The notes under the pieces: generated by a model
Told to the model about the DNA's origin: nothing
Database searches by the model: none
Seen by the model: the letters and a program-made list of their open reading frames with translations, nothing else
Part shown: positions 36,832-45,623 of the stretch, piece by piece
Position numbering within the stretch: the stretch's first letter is position 1
Layout: each line of letters starts with the position of its first letter
Position numbers and translations under genes: made by a program
Assembly: GCA_944324075.1 (NCBI GenBank)
Contig: CALUUZ010000009.1
Coordinates: 60,680 to 124,679, forward strand
DNA: 64,000 nt
From: Candidatus Mailhella excrementigallinarum
GTDB lineage: Bacteria > Desulfobacterota > Desulfovibrionia > Desulfovibrionales > Desulfovibrionaceae
Reading direction: 5' to 3'

Positions 36832-38160
36832 ATGGGCTTTGAGCTGTTCATCGCGTCGCGCTACCTGATGTCGCGCCGCAAGCAGACCATCATCTCCGTC
36901 ATCTCGCTTATGAGCGTGCTGGGCGTGGCCATCGGCGTGGCCGCCCTGGTTGTGGTCATGGGCGTGTACAACGGTTTCACCTCCGATATCCGGGACAAGA
37001 TCCTGGGGGCAAATGCCCACGTCACGGTACTTTCCGCCGACCCGACGGCATTTGACCCCACAAGCGAACCCTTTGCGCTGGAGGCTCCCGCCGGGGAGGG
37101 GCATTCCGCCAAAAGCGAACGGGAAGCCTCCTCCGCCGTGTCCGTTCCCGCTTCTTCGCCTGTCACGCCGGTGCTGGCGGAAGTGCAGTCCATACCCGGC
37201 ATCAGGGCCGCCACCCCCTATATCTATACCGAAGTTCTGCTGTCCACGCCGCGCGGGGCAACCGGTCTGGTGCTGCGCGGCGTGGACCCTCTCCAGGCGG
37301 GAGAGGCCCTGCATCTGCTGCGTGACATGCCCGAGGGAAAGGTTGAAGATCTGGCGGCGGAAGGAATACCCGGCATCGTGGTGGGAAAGAATCTGGCCGC
37401 GCGTTTCGGCCTGAAGGTCGGCAGCCGCATTAATCTCATGTCCCCGATGGGGGAGAGAAGCGCCGCGGGCTTCAGCCCGAAGATCAGGCCCTTTCGCGTG
37501 GCGGGCATGTTCAGTTCCGGGATGACGGACTATGACAGCCGTCTGGCCTATGTTTCCCTTGACGCTGCCCAGGAGCTTCTCGGCTTGCCGGGAGGGCGCG
37601 TGTCCGGCATTGAGGCGTTCTGCGACGATCCGTATCAGGCGCGGGAACTTGCGGGCCGCATTCAGGAAAAACTCGGCCCGCCGTTTTACGCGCGCAACTG
37701 GATGGACATGAACGCCAGCCTGTTCGCCGCTCTCCAGCTGGAGCGCATCGGCATGTTCATCGTTCTGGCCATGGTCATTCTGGTCGGTTCTTTTTCCATC
37801 ATCACGTCGCTGGTCATGCTGGTCATGGAAAAGACGCGGGATATCGCAATTCTCATGTCCATGGGAGCCACGGCGGGAGCCGTGCGGCGCATTTTCATGC
37901 TGCAGGGGCTGATTATCGGGGTCGTGGGCACGGGCATCGGCTACGCGCTGGGCCTGAGCCTGGCCTGGCTGCTCAAGAGATATCAGTTCATCGATCTGCC
38001 TCCGGGCGTCTATACCATGGACAAGCTGCCCATGCTGATCAATGTGTCCGATACCGTGATTATCGGCGTGGTGGCCATGATCATGTGCTTTCTCGCCACT
38101 ATCTATCCCGCGCGGCAGGCGGCCCGGCTGAGGCCCGCCGAGGCGCTGCGCTACGAGTGA
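36832..38160 (+). CDS. lolC: LolC/LolE-type lipoprotein-releasing transporter permease
   Basis: 442 residues. MGFELFIASRYL and KQTIISVISLMSVLGVAIGV (first helix) open the protein, a large periplasmic MacB-type loop follows, and three further helices lie near the C-terminus (FIVLAMVILVGSFSIITSL, LIIGVVGTGIGYALG, TVIIGVVAMIMCFLATIYPA). With LolD it extracts outer-membrane lipoproteins from the inner membrane. There is one LolC/E gene here, so a homodimeric (LolF-like) transporter is possible. lolD starts 3 nt after the stop. Confidence 0.9.
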   Translation: MGFELFIASRYLMSRRKQTIISVISLMSVLGVAIGVAALVVVMGVYNGFTSDIRDKILGANAHVTVLSADPTAFDPTSEPFALEAPAGEGHSAKSEREASSAVSVPASSPVTPVLAEVQSIPGIRAATPYIYTEVLLSTPRGATGLVLRGVDPLQAGEALHLLRDMPEGKVEDLAAEGIPGIVVGKNLAARFGLKVGSRINLMSPMGERSAAGFSPKIRPFRVAGMFSSGMTDYDSRLAYVSLDAAQELLGLPGGRVSGIEAFCDDPYQARELAGRIQEKLGPPFYARNWMDMNASLFAALQLERIGMFIVLAMVILVGSFSIITSLVMLVMEKTRDIAILMSMGATAGAVRRIFMLQGLIIGVVGTGIGYALGLSLAWLLKRYQFIDLPPGVYTMDKLPMLINVSDTVIIGVVAMIMCFLATIYPARQAARLRPAEALRYE

Positions 38161-38163
38161 ACC

Positions 38164-38850
38164 ATGTCGGAACTGTATCGCGTGGAAGACCTGGGCAAGA
38201 CCGTGTGCGGCCCGGCCGGGGAACTGACCATACTTTCCGGTCTGAACCTGAGGGTGGACGCCGGGGAATCCGTGGCCATACTCGGAGCATCCGGATCGGG
38301 AAAGTCCACGCTGCTGCATATGCTGGGCGCTCTGGACGCCCCCACTCGCGGCATGGTATATTTTGAAGGTCGTCCTCTCGGCGGCATGAGTCCCGCCGAG
38401 GCGGCCGTTTTCCGCAATCGCCGGCTGGGCTTTGTGTTTCAGTTCCACCATCTTCTGCCGGAGTTCAGCACGGTGGAGAATGTGGCCATGCAGGCCGTCA
38501 TCGGCGGCATGGAGCGGCGGGAAGCCCTGAAGCGTGCCGAGGCTGCGCTGGAGAGCGTGGGCCTGGGAGAGCGCCGTGCGCACAACGTCACCACGCTGTC
38601 CGGCGGCGAGCGGCAGCGCGCGGCCATAGCGCGCGCGACCCTGCTGCGTCCCAAGGTACTGCTGGCGGACGAGCCGACTGGAAATCTTGATGAAAAGACC
38701 GGAAGCATGGTGATGGACCTGCTGCTGGAACTCAATCGCGCCGAGGGCATGACCCTTGTCGTCGTGACGCATAATCGTGACCTCGCCGCCCGTATGGGAC
38801 GCAGGTTCGAATTGAAATCCGGAGTACTCTATGAAGAGGGAAGCGTTTAA
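38164..38850 (+). CDS. lolD: LolD lipoprotein-releasing ABC ATPase
   Basis: 228 residues: Walker A GASGSGKST (41-49), Q-loop FVFQFHHLLPEF typical of LolD, signature LSGGERQR and Walker B VLLADEPTGNLD. It provides energy for the Lol transporter. The last 20 nt overlap bamA, so envelope biogenesis genes are co-expressed. Confidence 0.95.
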   Translation: MSELYRVEDLGKTVCGPAGELTILSGLNLRVDAGESVAILGASGSGKSTLLHMLGALDAPTRGMVYFEGRPLGGMSPAEAAVFRNRRLGFVFQFHHLLPEFSTVENVAMQAVIGGMERREALKRAEAALESVGLGERRAHNVTTLSGGERQRAAIARATLLRPKVLLADEPTGNLDEKTGSMVMDLLLELNRAEGMTLVVVTHNRDLAARMGRRFELKSGVLYEEGSV

Positions 38851-41563
38851 AGCTCTTCGTCGTGCCCTGGCGGCGTGCCCGCTGCTTGTCTGCCTGGCGG
38901 TCTGTCCGCTGATTCCTGCGCCTGCCGGAGCCGCGCCGTCTTCTGCGGACGGGGCCGCCAGGGTTGCGGAGGGCAGGGAGCCTTCCGTGCTGGTGCTGCC
39001 GTTCGCCGTGCATGCCGCGCCGGAACACGCGGCGCAGCTGCGGCAGGATATGCCCTCTCTGCTGCGTTCCTCTCTTGCCGAAACAGGATTTCGCGTCCTG
39101 CCTCCTTCCGGCAGCGCGGGCGGCAGGGCTCCGGCAAACGACGGCCGGGCGCGTTCTCTGGCCTCTTCGGCCAGGGCGGACTACGCTGTCTATGGTACGC
39201 TGAGTCAGCTTGGCGACGCGTTCAGCCTGGACATGCGCATGGTCTCCGCTTCGGGTGGGGAAGCCTATGCCTACCATGCCGAGCGGAACTCTCTGCTTGA
39301 GCTGGCTTCCGCCGTGGAAAGTCTGGCCGGACAGGCGCGGGGAGCGGCCCGGGGCAAGGGCGGCGTGGCGGATATCGAAATCCGTGGCCTGCGCCTGATC
39401 GATCCGGAGCGCGTCAAGGTGCGCCTGTCTTCCAGGGTGGGCGGTGCCGTGGATGCGCTCAGCGCGGATGAGGATCTGCGCCGCATATGGGAAATGGGCT
39501 ATTTCAGTGACGCTCGGGCCGATCTGGAGCAGACGCCGCGCGGCCCCGTGCTGGTGTTCACCGTGACGGAAAAACCGCGCATTGATGATGTGCGGGTGGA
39601 AGGCTCCGATGCGGTGAGCATGGGCGATATCACCGAGGCCATGTCTTCCAAGACGGGGGATGTACTCAATGACAGGGTGCTGGCCGATGATCTCCAGAAG
39701 ATCACGGAGCTGTACCGCAAGAAGGGATACTATCTTGCCGACGTGACCTATGAGGTTCAGGAGCGTTCCGGCGGAGCCTCCGCCGTGCTGCTGCTCAGGG
39801 TCAACGAGGGAAACAAGCTGTATATCAAGGAAGTTTCCATCGAAGGGCTGGAACAGGAAGATCCGGATGACCTCGCGGGCAAGCTGTCTCTCAAGACGCG
39901 CGGCCTGCTTTCCTGGATCACCGGCTCCGGCGTGCTGAAGGAAGAGGAGCTTGAGCGTGACTCGCAACTGCTTCAGGCGACTCTGGTGAACAAGGGATAT
40001 ATTGACGCCCGTGTCGCCGCACCGGAGGTCGTCTATGACCCCGACGGCATCCGCGTCATCTTCCGCGTGCGTGAAGGCGATCGTTACAAGCTCGGCGAGG
40101 TCGGGTTCAGCGGAGATCTCATTGATACCAGGGAGAAGCTTCTCGCCCAGACAAAACTGGATGACCTCGCGGAGGACGGCGAATACTTCAATCTGGAGAC
40201 AATGCAGGAAGACATCAAGAAGCTGACCGACTTTTACGGGGATTACGGCTATGCCTTCGCGGACATCGGCGTGGAAACCATTCCCCGGCACGAGGACGGC
40301 GCCTTTGTGGATGTCACCTATACCCTGAATCCGAGGGAGCGGGTCTATGTGCGCCGGGTGGAAGTTGAAGGCAACAACAAGACCCGCGACAATGTCATTC
40401 TGCGCGAGCTGCGCCTGGCCGACGGACAGCCTTTCAGCGGATGGGCGCTGCGCCGCAGTGTGGAGCGGCTCGACAAGCTGCGTTATTTCGATGAGGTCAA
40501 TCCCCAGTTGGTGCCTACGGGCAACCCCGGAGAAGTGGATCTGAAAGTCGGCGTGAAAGAGGGCAATACCGGCTCCATCAATGTCGGTTTCGGCTACTCC
40601 ACCTATGACAAGTTCGGCATCGCGGGCGGCATCAGCGAGGCCAATCTGTTCGGGCAGGGCTACTATCTCGGGCTGCAGGGGTATACCTCCACCAAGGAAA
40701 ACTCCGTGCGCGGCACCTTCATCAACCCGCGCCTGTACAACAGCAACCTGGGCCTTTCCCTCCAGTTGTACGGCGTAGAAGAGGAATGGACGGACTTCGA
40801 CAAGCGGACCGTGGGCGGCCGCATCAGCTTCATGTATCCCATAGGGGAATATTCGACGCTGAACTGGGGCTATCGTCTCGACCGCTATACGCTGAAAAAC
40901 ATTGAACCCTGGGCCACCAGCATCATCAAGGATTATGAAGGAACCAACTGGGCCAGCGTCGCATCCGTGGGCGTGGGACGCGATTCCACCAACAGCGCCA
41001 CGTTTCCCTCGCGCGGCACGCGTGAGGGCATTACCCTGGAATATGGCGGCGGAGGTCTGGGCGGCGACGACAACTTCTTCAAGGTCACGGGAGAATACGG
41101 ATTCTTTTACGGCCTGAAGGAAAATCACGTGATCCACGCCAAGGCCAGCGCCGGGGCGGTGTTCCGCAATACCGGCGACAAGGTGCCGGTATTTGAACGC
41201 TTCTACCTCGGCGGCATGAACAGTCTGCGCGGCTACTCGGATGATGACGTTTCCCCGCGCGATCCGAAGACCGGCGAACATATCGGCGGCGACCGCATGG
41301 GCTACGCTACACTGGAATATATATGGGCTTTCAAGCCTGATGCGGGGCTTGCGCTGGTGCCCTTCTATGACGTGGGCTTCAACAGTGATTCCGCTGAGGA
41401 ATCCCTGTTCAACAAGGTGTATCAGTCGGTGGGGCTGGAGCTGCGCTGGCGTTCGCCCATGGGCGATCTGCGCTTCGCCTACGGCTGGCCGCTGTCCGAG
41501 AACGTGGACGGAAAGTCACGCAACAAGGGACGTTTTGAGTTCTCCATGGGGCAGGGATTCTAG
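38831..41563 (+). CDS. bamA: BamA outer membrane protein assembly factor with N-terminal TolB-like extension
   Basis: 910 residues. After a signal peptide (about 1-34), residues about 51-170 resemble a TolB-N/FlgO-like domain (SVLVLPFAVHA, DYAVYGTLSQLGDAFSLDMR), which standard BamA lacks. Five POTRA domains follow (first begins near 179 with ADIEIRGLRL; later VEGSDAVSMGD, VSIEGLEQED, VGFSGDLIDT, VEVEGNNKTRDN), then a 16-strand barrel with the conserved SLRGYSDDD loop 6 motif. BamA folds and inserts outer-membrane beta-barrels. It overlaps lolD and ends before a strong bidirectional hairpin. Confidence 0.95.
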   Translation: MKREAFKALRRALAACPLLVCLAVCPLIPAPAGAAPSSADGAARVAEGREPSVLVLPFAVHAAPEHAAQLRQDMPSLLRSSLAETGFRVLPPSGSAGGRAPANDGRARSLASSARADYAVYGTLSQLGDAFSLDMRMVSASGGEAYAYHAERNSLLELASAVESLAGQARGAARGKGGVADIEIRGLRLIDPERVKVRLSSRVGGAVDALSADEDLRRIWEMGYFSDARADLEQTPRGPVLVFTVTEKPRIDDVRVEGSDAVSMGDITEAMSSKTGDVLNDRVLADDLQKITELYRKKGYYLADVTYEVQERSGGASAVLLLRVNEGNKLYIKEVSIEGLEQEDPDDLAGKLSLKTRGLLSWITGSGVLKEEELERDSQLLQATLVNKGYIDARVAAPEVVYDPDGIRVIFRVREGDRYKLGEVGFSGDLIDTREKLLAQTKLDDLAEDGEYFNLETMQEDIKKLTDFYGDYGYAFADIGVETIPRHEDGAFVDVTYTLNPRERVYVRRVEVEGNNKTRDNVILRELRLADGQPFSGWALRRSVERLDKLRYFDEVNPQLVPTGNPGEVDLKVGVKEGNTGSINVGFGYSTYDKFGIAGGISEANLFGQGYYLGLQGYTSTKENSVRGTFINPRLYNSNLGLSLQLYGVEEEWTDFDKRTVGGRISFMYPIGEYSTLNWGYRLDRYTLKNIEPWATSIIKDYEGTNWASVASVGVGRDSTNSATFPSRGTREGITLEYGGGGLGGDDNFFKVTGEYGFFYGLKENHVIHAKASAGAVFRNTGDKVPVFERFYLGGMNSLRGYSDDDVSPRDPKTGEHIGGDRMGYATLEYIWAFKPDAGLALVPFYDVGFNSDSAEESLFNKVYQSVGLELRWRSPMGDLRFAYGWPLSENVDGKSRNKGRFEFSMGQGF

Positions 41564-41610
41564 AGCGCTGAGCCCCGGTGCAGTGAAATTCCGCCGAGAA
41601 GCCGGAGCAG

Positions 41611-41650
41611 CCGCAAGTAAGTTGCGGCCGCTCCGGCGGAACATGGGAAC
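41611..41650 (+). repeat. Dispersed repeat family 1, short copy
   Basis: CCGCAAGTAAGTTGCGG hairpin then GCTCCGGCGGAACATGGGAA; truncated relative to the 24501 copy. Confidence 0.5.
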
Positions 41651-41674
41651 TGGCCACCAGGTATGTTCAAACGC

Positions 41675-41724
41675 AAAACACTCCGGCATCATTTAACACT
41701 CGTTAAATGATGCCGGAGTGTTTT
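41675..41724. terminator. Bidirectional terminator between bamA and the TSUP gene
   Basis: Perfect 23-bp arms (41675-41697 and 41702-41724) with a 4-nt loop ACTC. Arms begin with AAAA and end with TTTT, so it can terminate both converging transcripts. Confidence 0.85.
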
Positions 41725-41800
41725 GCCGAAAATGCGGTTTCGGTTCGCGCGCGGCGGTTATACCGCTGCGTCTGGCTGGCGCCTGGTCGGCATTTATGGT

Positions 41801-41907
41801 CTGAAACCTGCCCCATCAGGGAGAAAGGAACTGCCGGCACAACGGCGAAGCCGGTAAAATCCGTTTCCGCAACCTTGGGCTGTGGAGTCAGTCGGCGGAT
41901 GGGGCGT
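41801..41907 (+). repeat. Dispersed repeat family 3 copy
   Basis: Shares ACGGCGAAGCCGGTAAAATC, then TTTCCGCAACC and AGTCAGTCGGCGGATGGGGC with the copy at 60584-60719. Confidence 0.6.
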
Positions 41908-41932
41908 GTGGCCTGGGAGAGGTCACAGCGTG

Positions 41933-42670
41933 CTAGAATGCCCGCAGGCACTGCGCCGCTCCGATGAGCAGGCAAAATACGCCGATGGTGATTTTCAGCG
42001 CCCGCGCGGGAATGTGCGGCGCGATGCGGTTGCCGGACACCACGCCCGCTGCGATGGCGACGGCCACGGGAATCAGCAGCGTGAAATCGATCTGCCCGCG
42101 CAGAATGTTCCCCGCCGAACCCGCCACGGATGTGGCAAGCTGAAAGGGCATGCCGGAAACCACGGCCGGAAAGGGAGGCAGTCCCAGGGCGATCAGCACG
42201 GGAATGGACAGCACGGGGCCTCCCGCGCCGGTCAGTCCGGCCATGAGGCCGGCAGTGCCTCCCACGGCGGCGATTATCGGAAAACGGCGCGGGGAGGTCC
42301 GGAGATCGACGCCGGAAAGGGCCTTCCATGTATGCAGCGCGCCGACCCCCGCCAGAATGGTGATCAGGCCCAGCAGGAAAAGCAGGAAGGAAGAAGGCAG
42401 GTATGAATTGAGCCATGCTCCTGCGAAGGTGGAAGGGAAGCCGCCGACGCAGAGCGGCTTCCACACCTTCCGATCCAGCACTCCCATGGCCCGGAAGTTG
42501 AGAATGCCGACAATGCTGGTCAGAAACAGCGATGCCAGCACTGTGCCCATGGCCACGCGCGGGGGAAGCTCCGCCAGCGCGATCAGAGCGGGAATGGCGA
42601 GAATCCCGCCGATGCCCGTCAGCCCGATGGCGACGCCGATGAACGCGGAGAGAAGGAGGAGCGGGAACAT
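41933..42670 (-). CDS. TSUP/TauE-SafE family transporter, candidate sulfite exporter
   Basis: 245 residues from ATG 42670 (AGGTG upstream). About eight hydrophobic helices in two related halves: MFPLLLLSAFIGVAIGLTG with GIGGILAIPALIAL, and AAVGGTAGLMAGLTGAGGP with VLSIPVLIALGLPPF. This is the TSUP (TauE/SafE) fold, members of which export sulfite or sulfoacetate. As last gene after slcD-slcC it may export excess sulfite released by SuyAB or help import a sulfonate; direction and substrate are inferred from context. Confidence 0.8.
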   Translation of the reverse strand: MFPLLLLSAFIGVAIGLTGIGGILAIPALIALAELPPRVAMGTVLASLFLTSIVGILNFRAMGVLDRKVWKPLCVGGFPSTFAGAWLNSYLPSSFLLFLLGLITILAGVGALHTWKALSGVDLRTSPRRFPIIAAVGGTAGLMAGLTGAGGPVLSIPVLIALGLPPFPAVVSGMPFQLATSVAGSAGNILRGQIDFTLLIPVAVAIAAGVVSGNRIAPHIPARALKITIGVFCLLIGAAQCLRAF

Positions 42671-42716
42671 ATGCACCTGACCCGGAGGCTGGAGAATGAA
42701 AGCCGGCGGAAAGGCA

Positions 42717-43733
42717 TCATGCGTTTTCCCGCCGCGCACTGGCCGCGATTTTTTCATACAGGGCATCGGGCAGTTCCAGCCCTTCTTCCCGCCTTTTTTC
42801 CCGCAGGGCAAAGCGCCGCGCTCCGGGCAGGCGCGCTCCGGGTTGTCCGCAGATATGCTGCGTCAGGCGTTCCAGCGTATGGGGAAAATCCGGATTGACG
42901 CGGGTGGGGGAAATCAGAATGAAGCTCTGCCCGATACCCGGCGCGGGACCTTCTGCCTCAAAGAAGGAACTGGCCTCAAAGGCGTGATTCGATCCGGTCA
43001 GCGTGGCGGAGAGTATTTCCACCATCAGGGCCAGCGCCGCGCCCTTGGCGTCGCCCATCGGCACCATGGTTCCCCGGAGAGCCTGCACGGGGTCGGTGGT
43101 GGGCATCCCCCCGGCGTCCAGCGCCCAGCCTTCCGGGATGGAGCTTTCGCCTTTCTGCACGGCGTTCATGATTTTGCCCCTGGCTGCCTTGCTCAGGGAC
43201 ATATCCACCACGATGGGCTGTCCGTCCGGGCAGTGGGCGCAGGGACAGCCGAAAGCCAGAGGATTGGTGCCGAAGCTCGGCTTGTTTCCTCCCCAGGGCG
43301 CCATGGCCGAAGGCGTGTTGGAAAAGGCGAGGCCGATCAGGTTATTCCGCGCGATGCTCTCCGCGTAATGGCCCAGCACGCCGCAGTGATGGGAGCGGCG
43401 CACGGCCAGCAGCGCGATGCCGTACTGTCCGGCCAGAGGGACGGCAAGCCGGAGTCCCGCCTCAATGGCCGGAAAGGCGTATCCGTTTCGGGCGTCGACC
43501 ACGATGAGGGCCGGAGCCGGCTGGGTGATTTCCGGGCGGGCTCCGGCGTTGACCTTGCCGCTGCGGGCCTGATCCGTGTAAAAGGGAATGCGCGAGAAGC
43601 CGTGCGAAGGCATGCCGTCCAGTTCCGCCAGAAGAAGAGCGTTCGTTACGCAGGCGGCGGCATCTTCCGGGACGCCCGCCGCGAGAAAGGCGGAAACGCC
43701 GAGTTTGCGCATATCGGAAAAGGAAAGTTTCAT
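42717..43733 (-). CDS. slcC: (R)-sulfolactate dehydrogenase (Ldh/ComC family)
   Basis: 338 residues of the malate/L-lactate (Ldh2/ComC) oxidoreductase family: LLLAELDGMPSHGFSRIPFY, RRSHHCGVLGHYAE, GTNPLAFGCP and VDMSLSKAARGKI. Enzymes of this family oxidise malate, ureidoglycolate or (R)-sulfolactate with NAD(P). The gene overlaps slcD (ATGA) and is near suyAB, the exact company of slcC in Chromohalobacter salexigens, so reduction of sulfopyruvate to (R)-sulfolactate is the best reading. Malate dehydrogenase is the fallback. Confidence 0.78.
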   Translation of the reverse strand: MKLSFSDMRKLGVSAFLAAGVPEDAAACVTNALLLAELDGMPSHGFSRIPFYTDQARSGKVNAGARPEITQPAPALIVVDARNGYAFPAIEAGLRLAVPLAGQYGIALLAVRRSHHCGVLGHYAESIARNNLIGLAFSNTPSAMAPWGGNKPSFGTNPLAFGCPCAHCPDGQPIVVDMSLSKAARGKIMNAVQKGESSIPEGWALDAGGMPTTDPVQALRGTMVPMGDAKGAALALMVEILSATLTGSNHAFEASSFFEAEGPAPGIGQSFILISPTRVNPDFPHTLERLTQHICGQPGARLPGARRFALREKRREEGLELPDALYEKIAASARRENA

Positions 43734-44665
43734 GCCGGTTCCCCTTTCAGCGCCGCGCTGACCTTTTCGGCGATCATGGCGCTGACCCGCCGGTTGGATT
43801 CATGCGTAACGCCCGCGATGTGAGGGGTAAGCAGACAGTTCGGCGCTCCGGCCAGAGCTGTGCCGCCGGGCAGGGGTTCCGCGGCGAACACATCCAGCAT
43901 GGCCCCGCCCAGCCCCCCTGAACGCAGCGCTTCGGCAAGGGCCGTCTCATCCACGATGCCGCCGCGGGCGGTATTGATCAGGAACGCTCCGGGCTTCATG
44001 GCGGCGATGCGCTCCGCGTTGAACAGATTGCGTGTCCTGTCGTTCAGCGGCACATGCAGACTTATGGCGTCGGCTTCGGCCAGCATGGCGTCCAGCGCCA
44101 CGGGCGGGACGCCGTATTCCTTCCAGACGGGGGCATCATCAGGCACAAAGGGGTCATGGGCGATGACCTTCATGCCGCAGGCTGCGGCGCGGCGGGCCAC
44201 ATCGCGGGCGATGCCGCCGAAACCGAGCAGCCCCAGCGTCTTGCCGCAAATCTCTCCGCCCACCATGCGTTCGCGCGGCCATCCTCCCGCAGCGACTTCC
44301 GCGCCGTTCAGATAACAGCCGCGCGCAAGCATGAGCAGACCGGCCATGACGTATTCCGCCACGGAAATATTGTTCGCTCCTGTCGCTGGAATAACGGAAA
44401 TGTTTCTTCTCCGGCATTCCTCCATGTCGATATTGTCCAGCCCGACGCCAAGCCTGCCGACAACCCGCAAGTTTCCGGCGGCCTCCAGCAGCGATCCGCG
44501 AACCTGGGTCTTGTTGCGTACAATAATCGCACCGCAATCAGCAACAAGTTCAAGAAGTTTGTCCTGGTGATTGACAAGAGTTTTGTCATAGATGACATTG
44601 AAATGTTCTGAAAGGGCATTAACTGCATCTGTATCCATGAATTCGGTAATAACTATGGATTCCAT
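43730..44665 (-). CDS. slcD: (S)-sulfolactate dehydrogenase (D-2-hydroxyacid dehydrogenase family)
   Basis: 311 residues from ATG 44665 (AGGAG 5 nt upstream). D-isomer-specific 2-hydroxyacid dehydrogenase: AIIVRNKTQVRGSLLEA, VVGRLGVGLDNIDMEEC, the NAD site LGLLGFGGIARDVARRA, INTARGGIVDETAL and the catalytic His in LLTPHIAGVTHES. It lacks the C-terminal ACT domain of SerA. It resembles SlcD, which oxidises (S)-sulfolactate to sulfopyruvate; with SlcC this inverts the stereochemistry so that SuyAB can use both enantiomers. Divergent from the GntR gene. Confidence 0.8.
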   Translation of the reverse strand: MESIVITEFMDTDAVNALSEHFNVIYDKTLVNHQDKLLELVADCGAIIVRNKTQVRGSLLEAAGNLRVVGRLGVGLDNIDMEECRRRNISVIPATGANNISVAEYVMAGLLMLARGCYLNGAEVAAGGWPRERMVGGEICGKTLGLLGFGGIARDVARRAAACGMKVIAHDPFVPDDAPVWKEYGVPPVALDAMLAEADAISLHVPLNDRTRNLFNAERIAAMKPGAFLINTARGGIVDETALAEALRSGGLGGAMLDVFAAEPLPGGTALAGAPNCLLTPHIAGVTHESNRRVSAMIAEKVSAALKGEPA

Positions 44666-44729
44666 ACAGACTCCTGCAAGGTCAAAATTGAGTATGATAC
44701 AGTGTGGAGGAAAGGGTAAATGCAATGCT

Positions 44730-44757
44730 TGACAATGTGAGTTGCTGCGCTATAGTC
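44730..44757 (+). promoter_or_regulatory. Promoter of the GntR regulator gene
   Basis: TTGACA (44730-44735), 16-nt spacer, TATAGT (44752-44757), 31 nt before the ATG. The divergent slcD promoter must share this 123-nt gap. Confidence 0.7.
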
Positions 44758-44788
44758 GCCAGATTCCAGCTCTAGCACAGGGGAAAAC

Positions 44789-45517
44789 ATGCCTGCCGTA
44801 TCCAAACCTGCCTTTACGCCGCTGTACGCCCAGATAAAGGATTCCATACTCAGCCGCATTGTGGCGGGCGAATGGAGCCCCGGGAGCTTTCTGCCCAGTG
44901 AAATGGCGCTGGCGGAGGAGTACGGCGTCAGTCAGGGCACGTTGCGCAAGGCGCTGAATGAGCTGACGCTGGAAAAGCGTCTGGTGCGCTATCAGGGCAA
45001 GGGGACGGCGGTGGCCGTTCTGGATGCCGACAGCTCCCTGTTTCCTTTCTTCATGCTGTACGACGCGGCGGGCAGGCGCGTGTATCCCCTGTCCCGCACC
45101 GGAGACATTCGCAGCGGCACGGCGGAGGATGACGAGGCGGAGGCGCTGGATTTGGAACCGGGAAGCGAGGTCATCCGGATTCACCGCATCCGCGTGCTGG
45201 ACGATCAGCCGGTCATCAACGAACAGATTGTGCTGCCGGCGTTCCGTTTTCCGCGCTTCAGCCTGAATCTCCGGCTTCTGCCCAATACGCTGTACGAACA
45301 TTACCATCAGAAATTCGGCATTTTTGTGGTACGCGCCACAGAGACGCTGGAAGCCGTCCGGCCGGACGCTCTGGATCAGAAACTCCTGCGCGTGGATGCT
45401 GACGAGCCGCTGCTGGAAGTGCGGCGCAGGGCCTTTGACGTGCGGGACAGTGTGGTGGAGTTCCGGCGCAGCCGCATTGTCACAAGACACCATCATTACC
45501 GGATCGAACTGCGCTGA
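44789..45517 (+). CDS. GntR-family (HutC/UTRA) transcriptional regulator
   Basis: 242 residues. The N-terminal winged helix (PLYAQIKDSILSRIVAGEWS, GSFLPSEMALAEEYGVSQGT and LRKALNELTLEKRLV) is the GntR DNA-binding domain; the C-terminal UTRA ligand-binding domain includes VIRIHRIRVLDDQPVINEQI. It lies divergent to slcD-slcC and convergent with suyAB, so it is the obvious local regulator of sulfolactate use. A palindrome shared by the suyA and tctC promoters may be its operator. Confidence 0.88.
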   Translation: MPAVSKPAFTPLYAQIKDSILSRIVAGEWSPGSFLPSEMALAEEYGVSQGTLRKALNELTLEKRLVRYQGKGTAVAVLDADSSLFPFFMLYDAAGRRVYPLSRTGDIRSGTAEDDEAEALDLEPGSEVIRIHRIRVLDDQPVINEQIVLPAFRFPRFSLNLRLLPNTLYEHYHQKFGIFVVRATETLEAVRPDALDQKLLRVDADEPLLEVRRRAFDVRDSVVEFRRSRIVTRHHHYRIELR

Positions 45518-45550
45518 GCCGCATTGCCCGACGGCATCCCCACGCCTGGC

Positions 45551-45578
45551 GGCGGAACCTCCCATGGGAGGTTCCGCC
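45551..45578. terminator. Bidirectional terminator between GntR gene and suyB
   Basis: Perfect 28-nt palindrome with 14-bp arms (GGCGGAACCTCCCA) in the 106-nt gap between converging genes; T-tract is short on both sides. Confidence 0.65.
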
Positions 45579-45623
45579 TTGTCCGCCCGGACGGGAGAGA
45601 TTGCCGGGCGGCATCTGTGCGCC

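Larger units (their letters stand above)
41564..41932. other. Intergenic repeats between bamA and the sulfonate island
   Basis: No gene. Holds a family-1 repeat (41611-41650), a 50-nt perfect hairpin (41675-41724) and a family-3 repeat (41801-41907). Confidence 0.5.

Noticed and set aside
35116..38772. Very long open frame (1218 codons) on the minus strand
   Set aside because: Antisense shadow of lysS, lolC and lolD in GC-rich DNA; His/Gln/Gly-rich translation with no domain, while the plus strand codes for clear proteins.
38732..41281. 849-codon open frame on the minus strand
   Set aside because: Antisense shadow of bamA; no homology features.
43730..44665. Phosphoglycerate dehydrogenase (serA)
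   Set aside because: No ACT domain and no serine biosynthesis neighbours; overlap with slcC favours SlcD.
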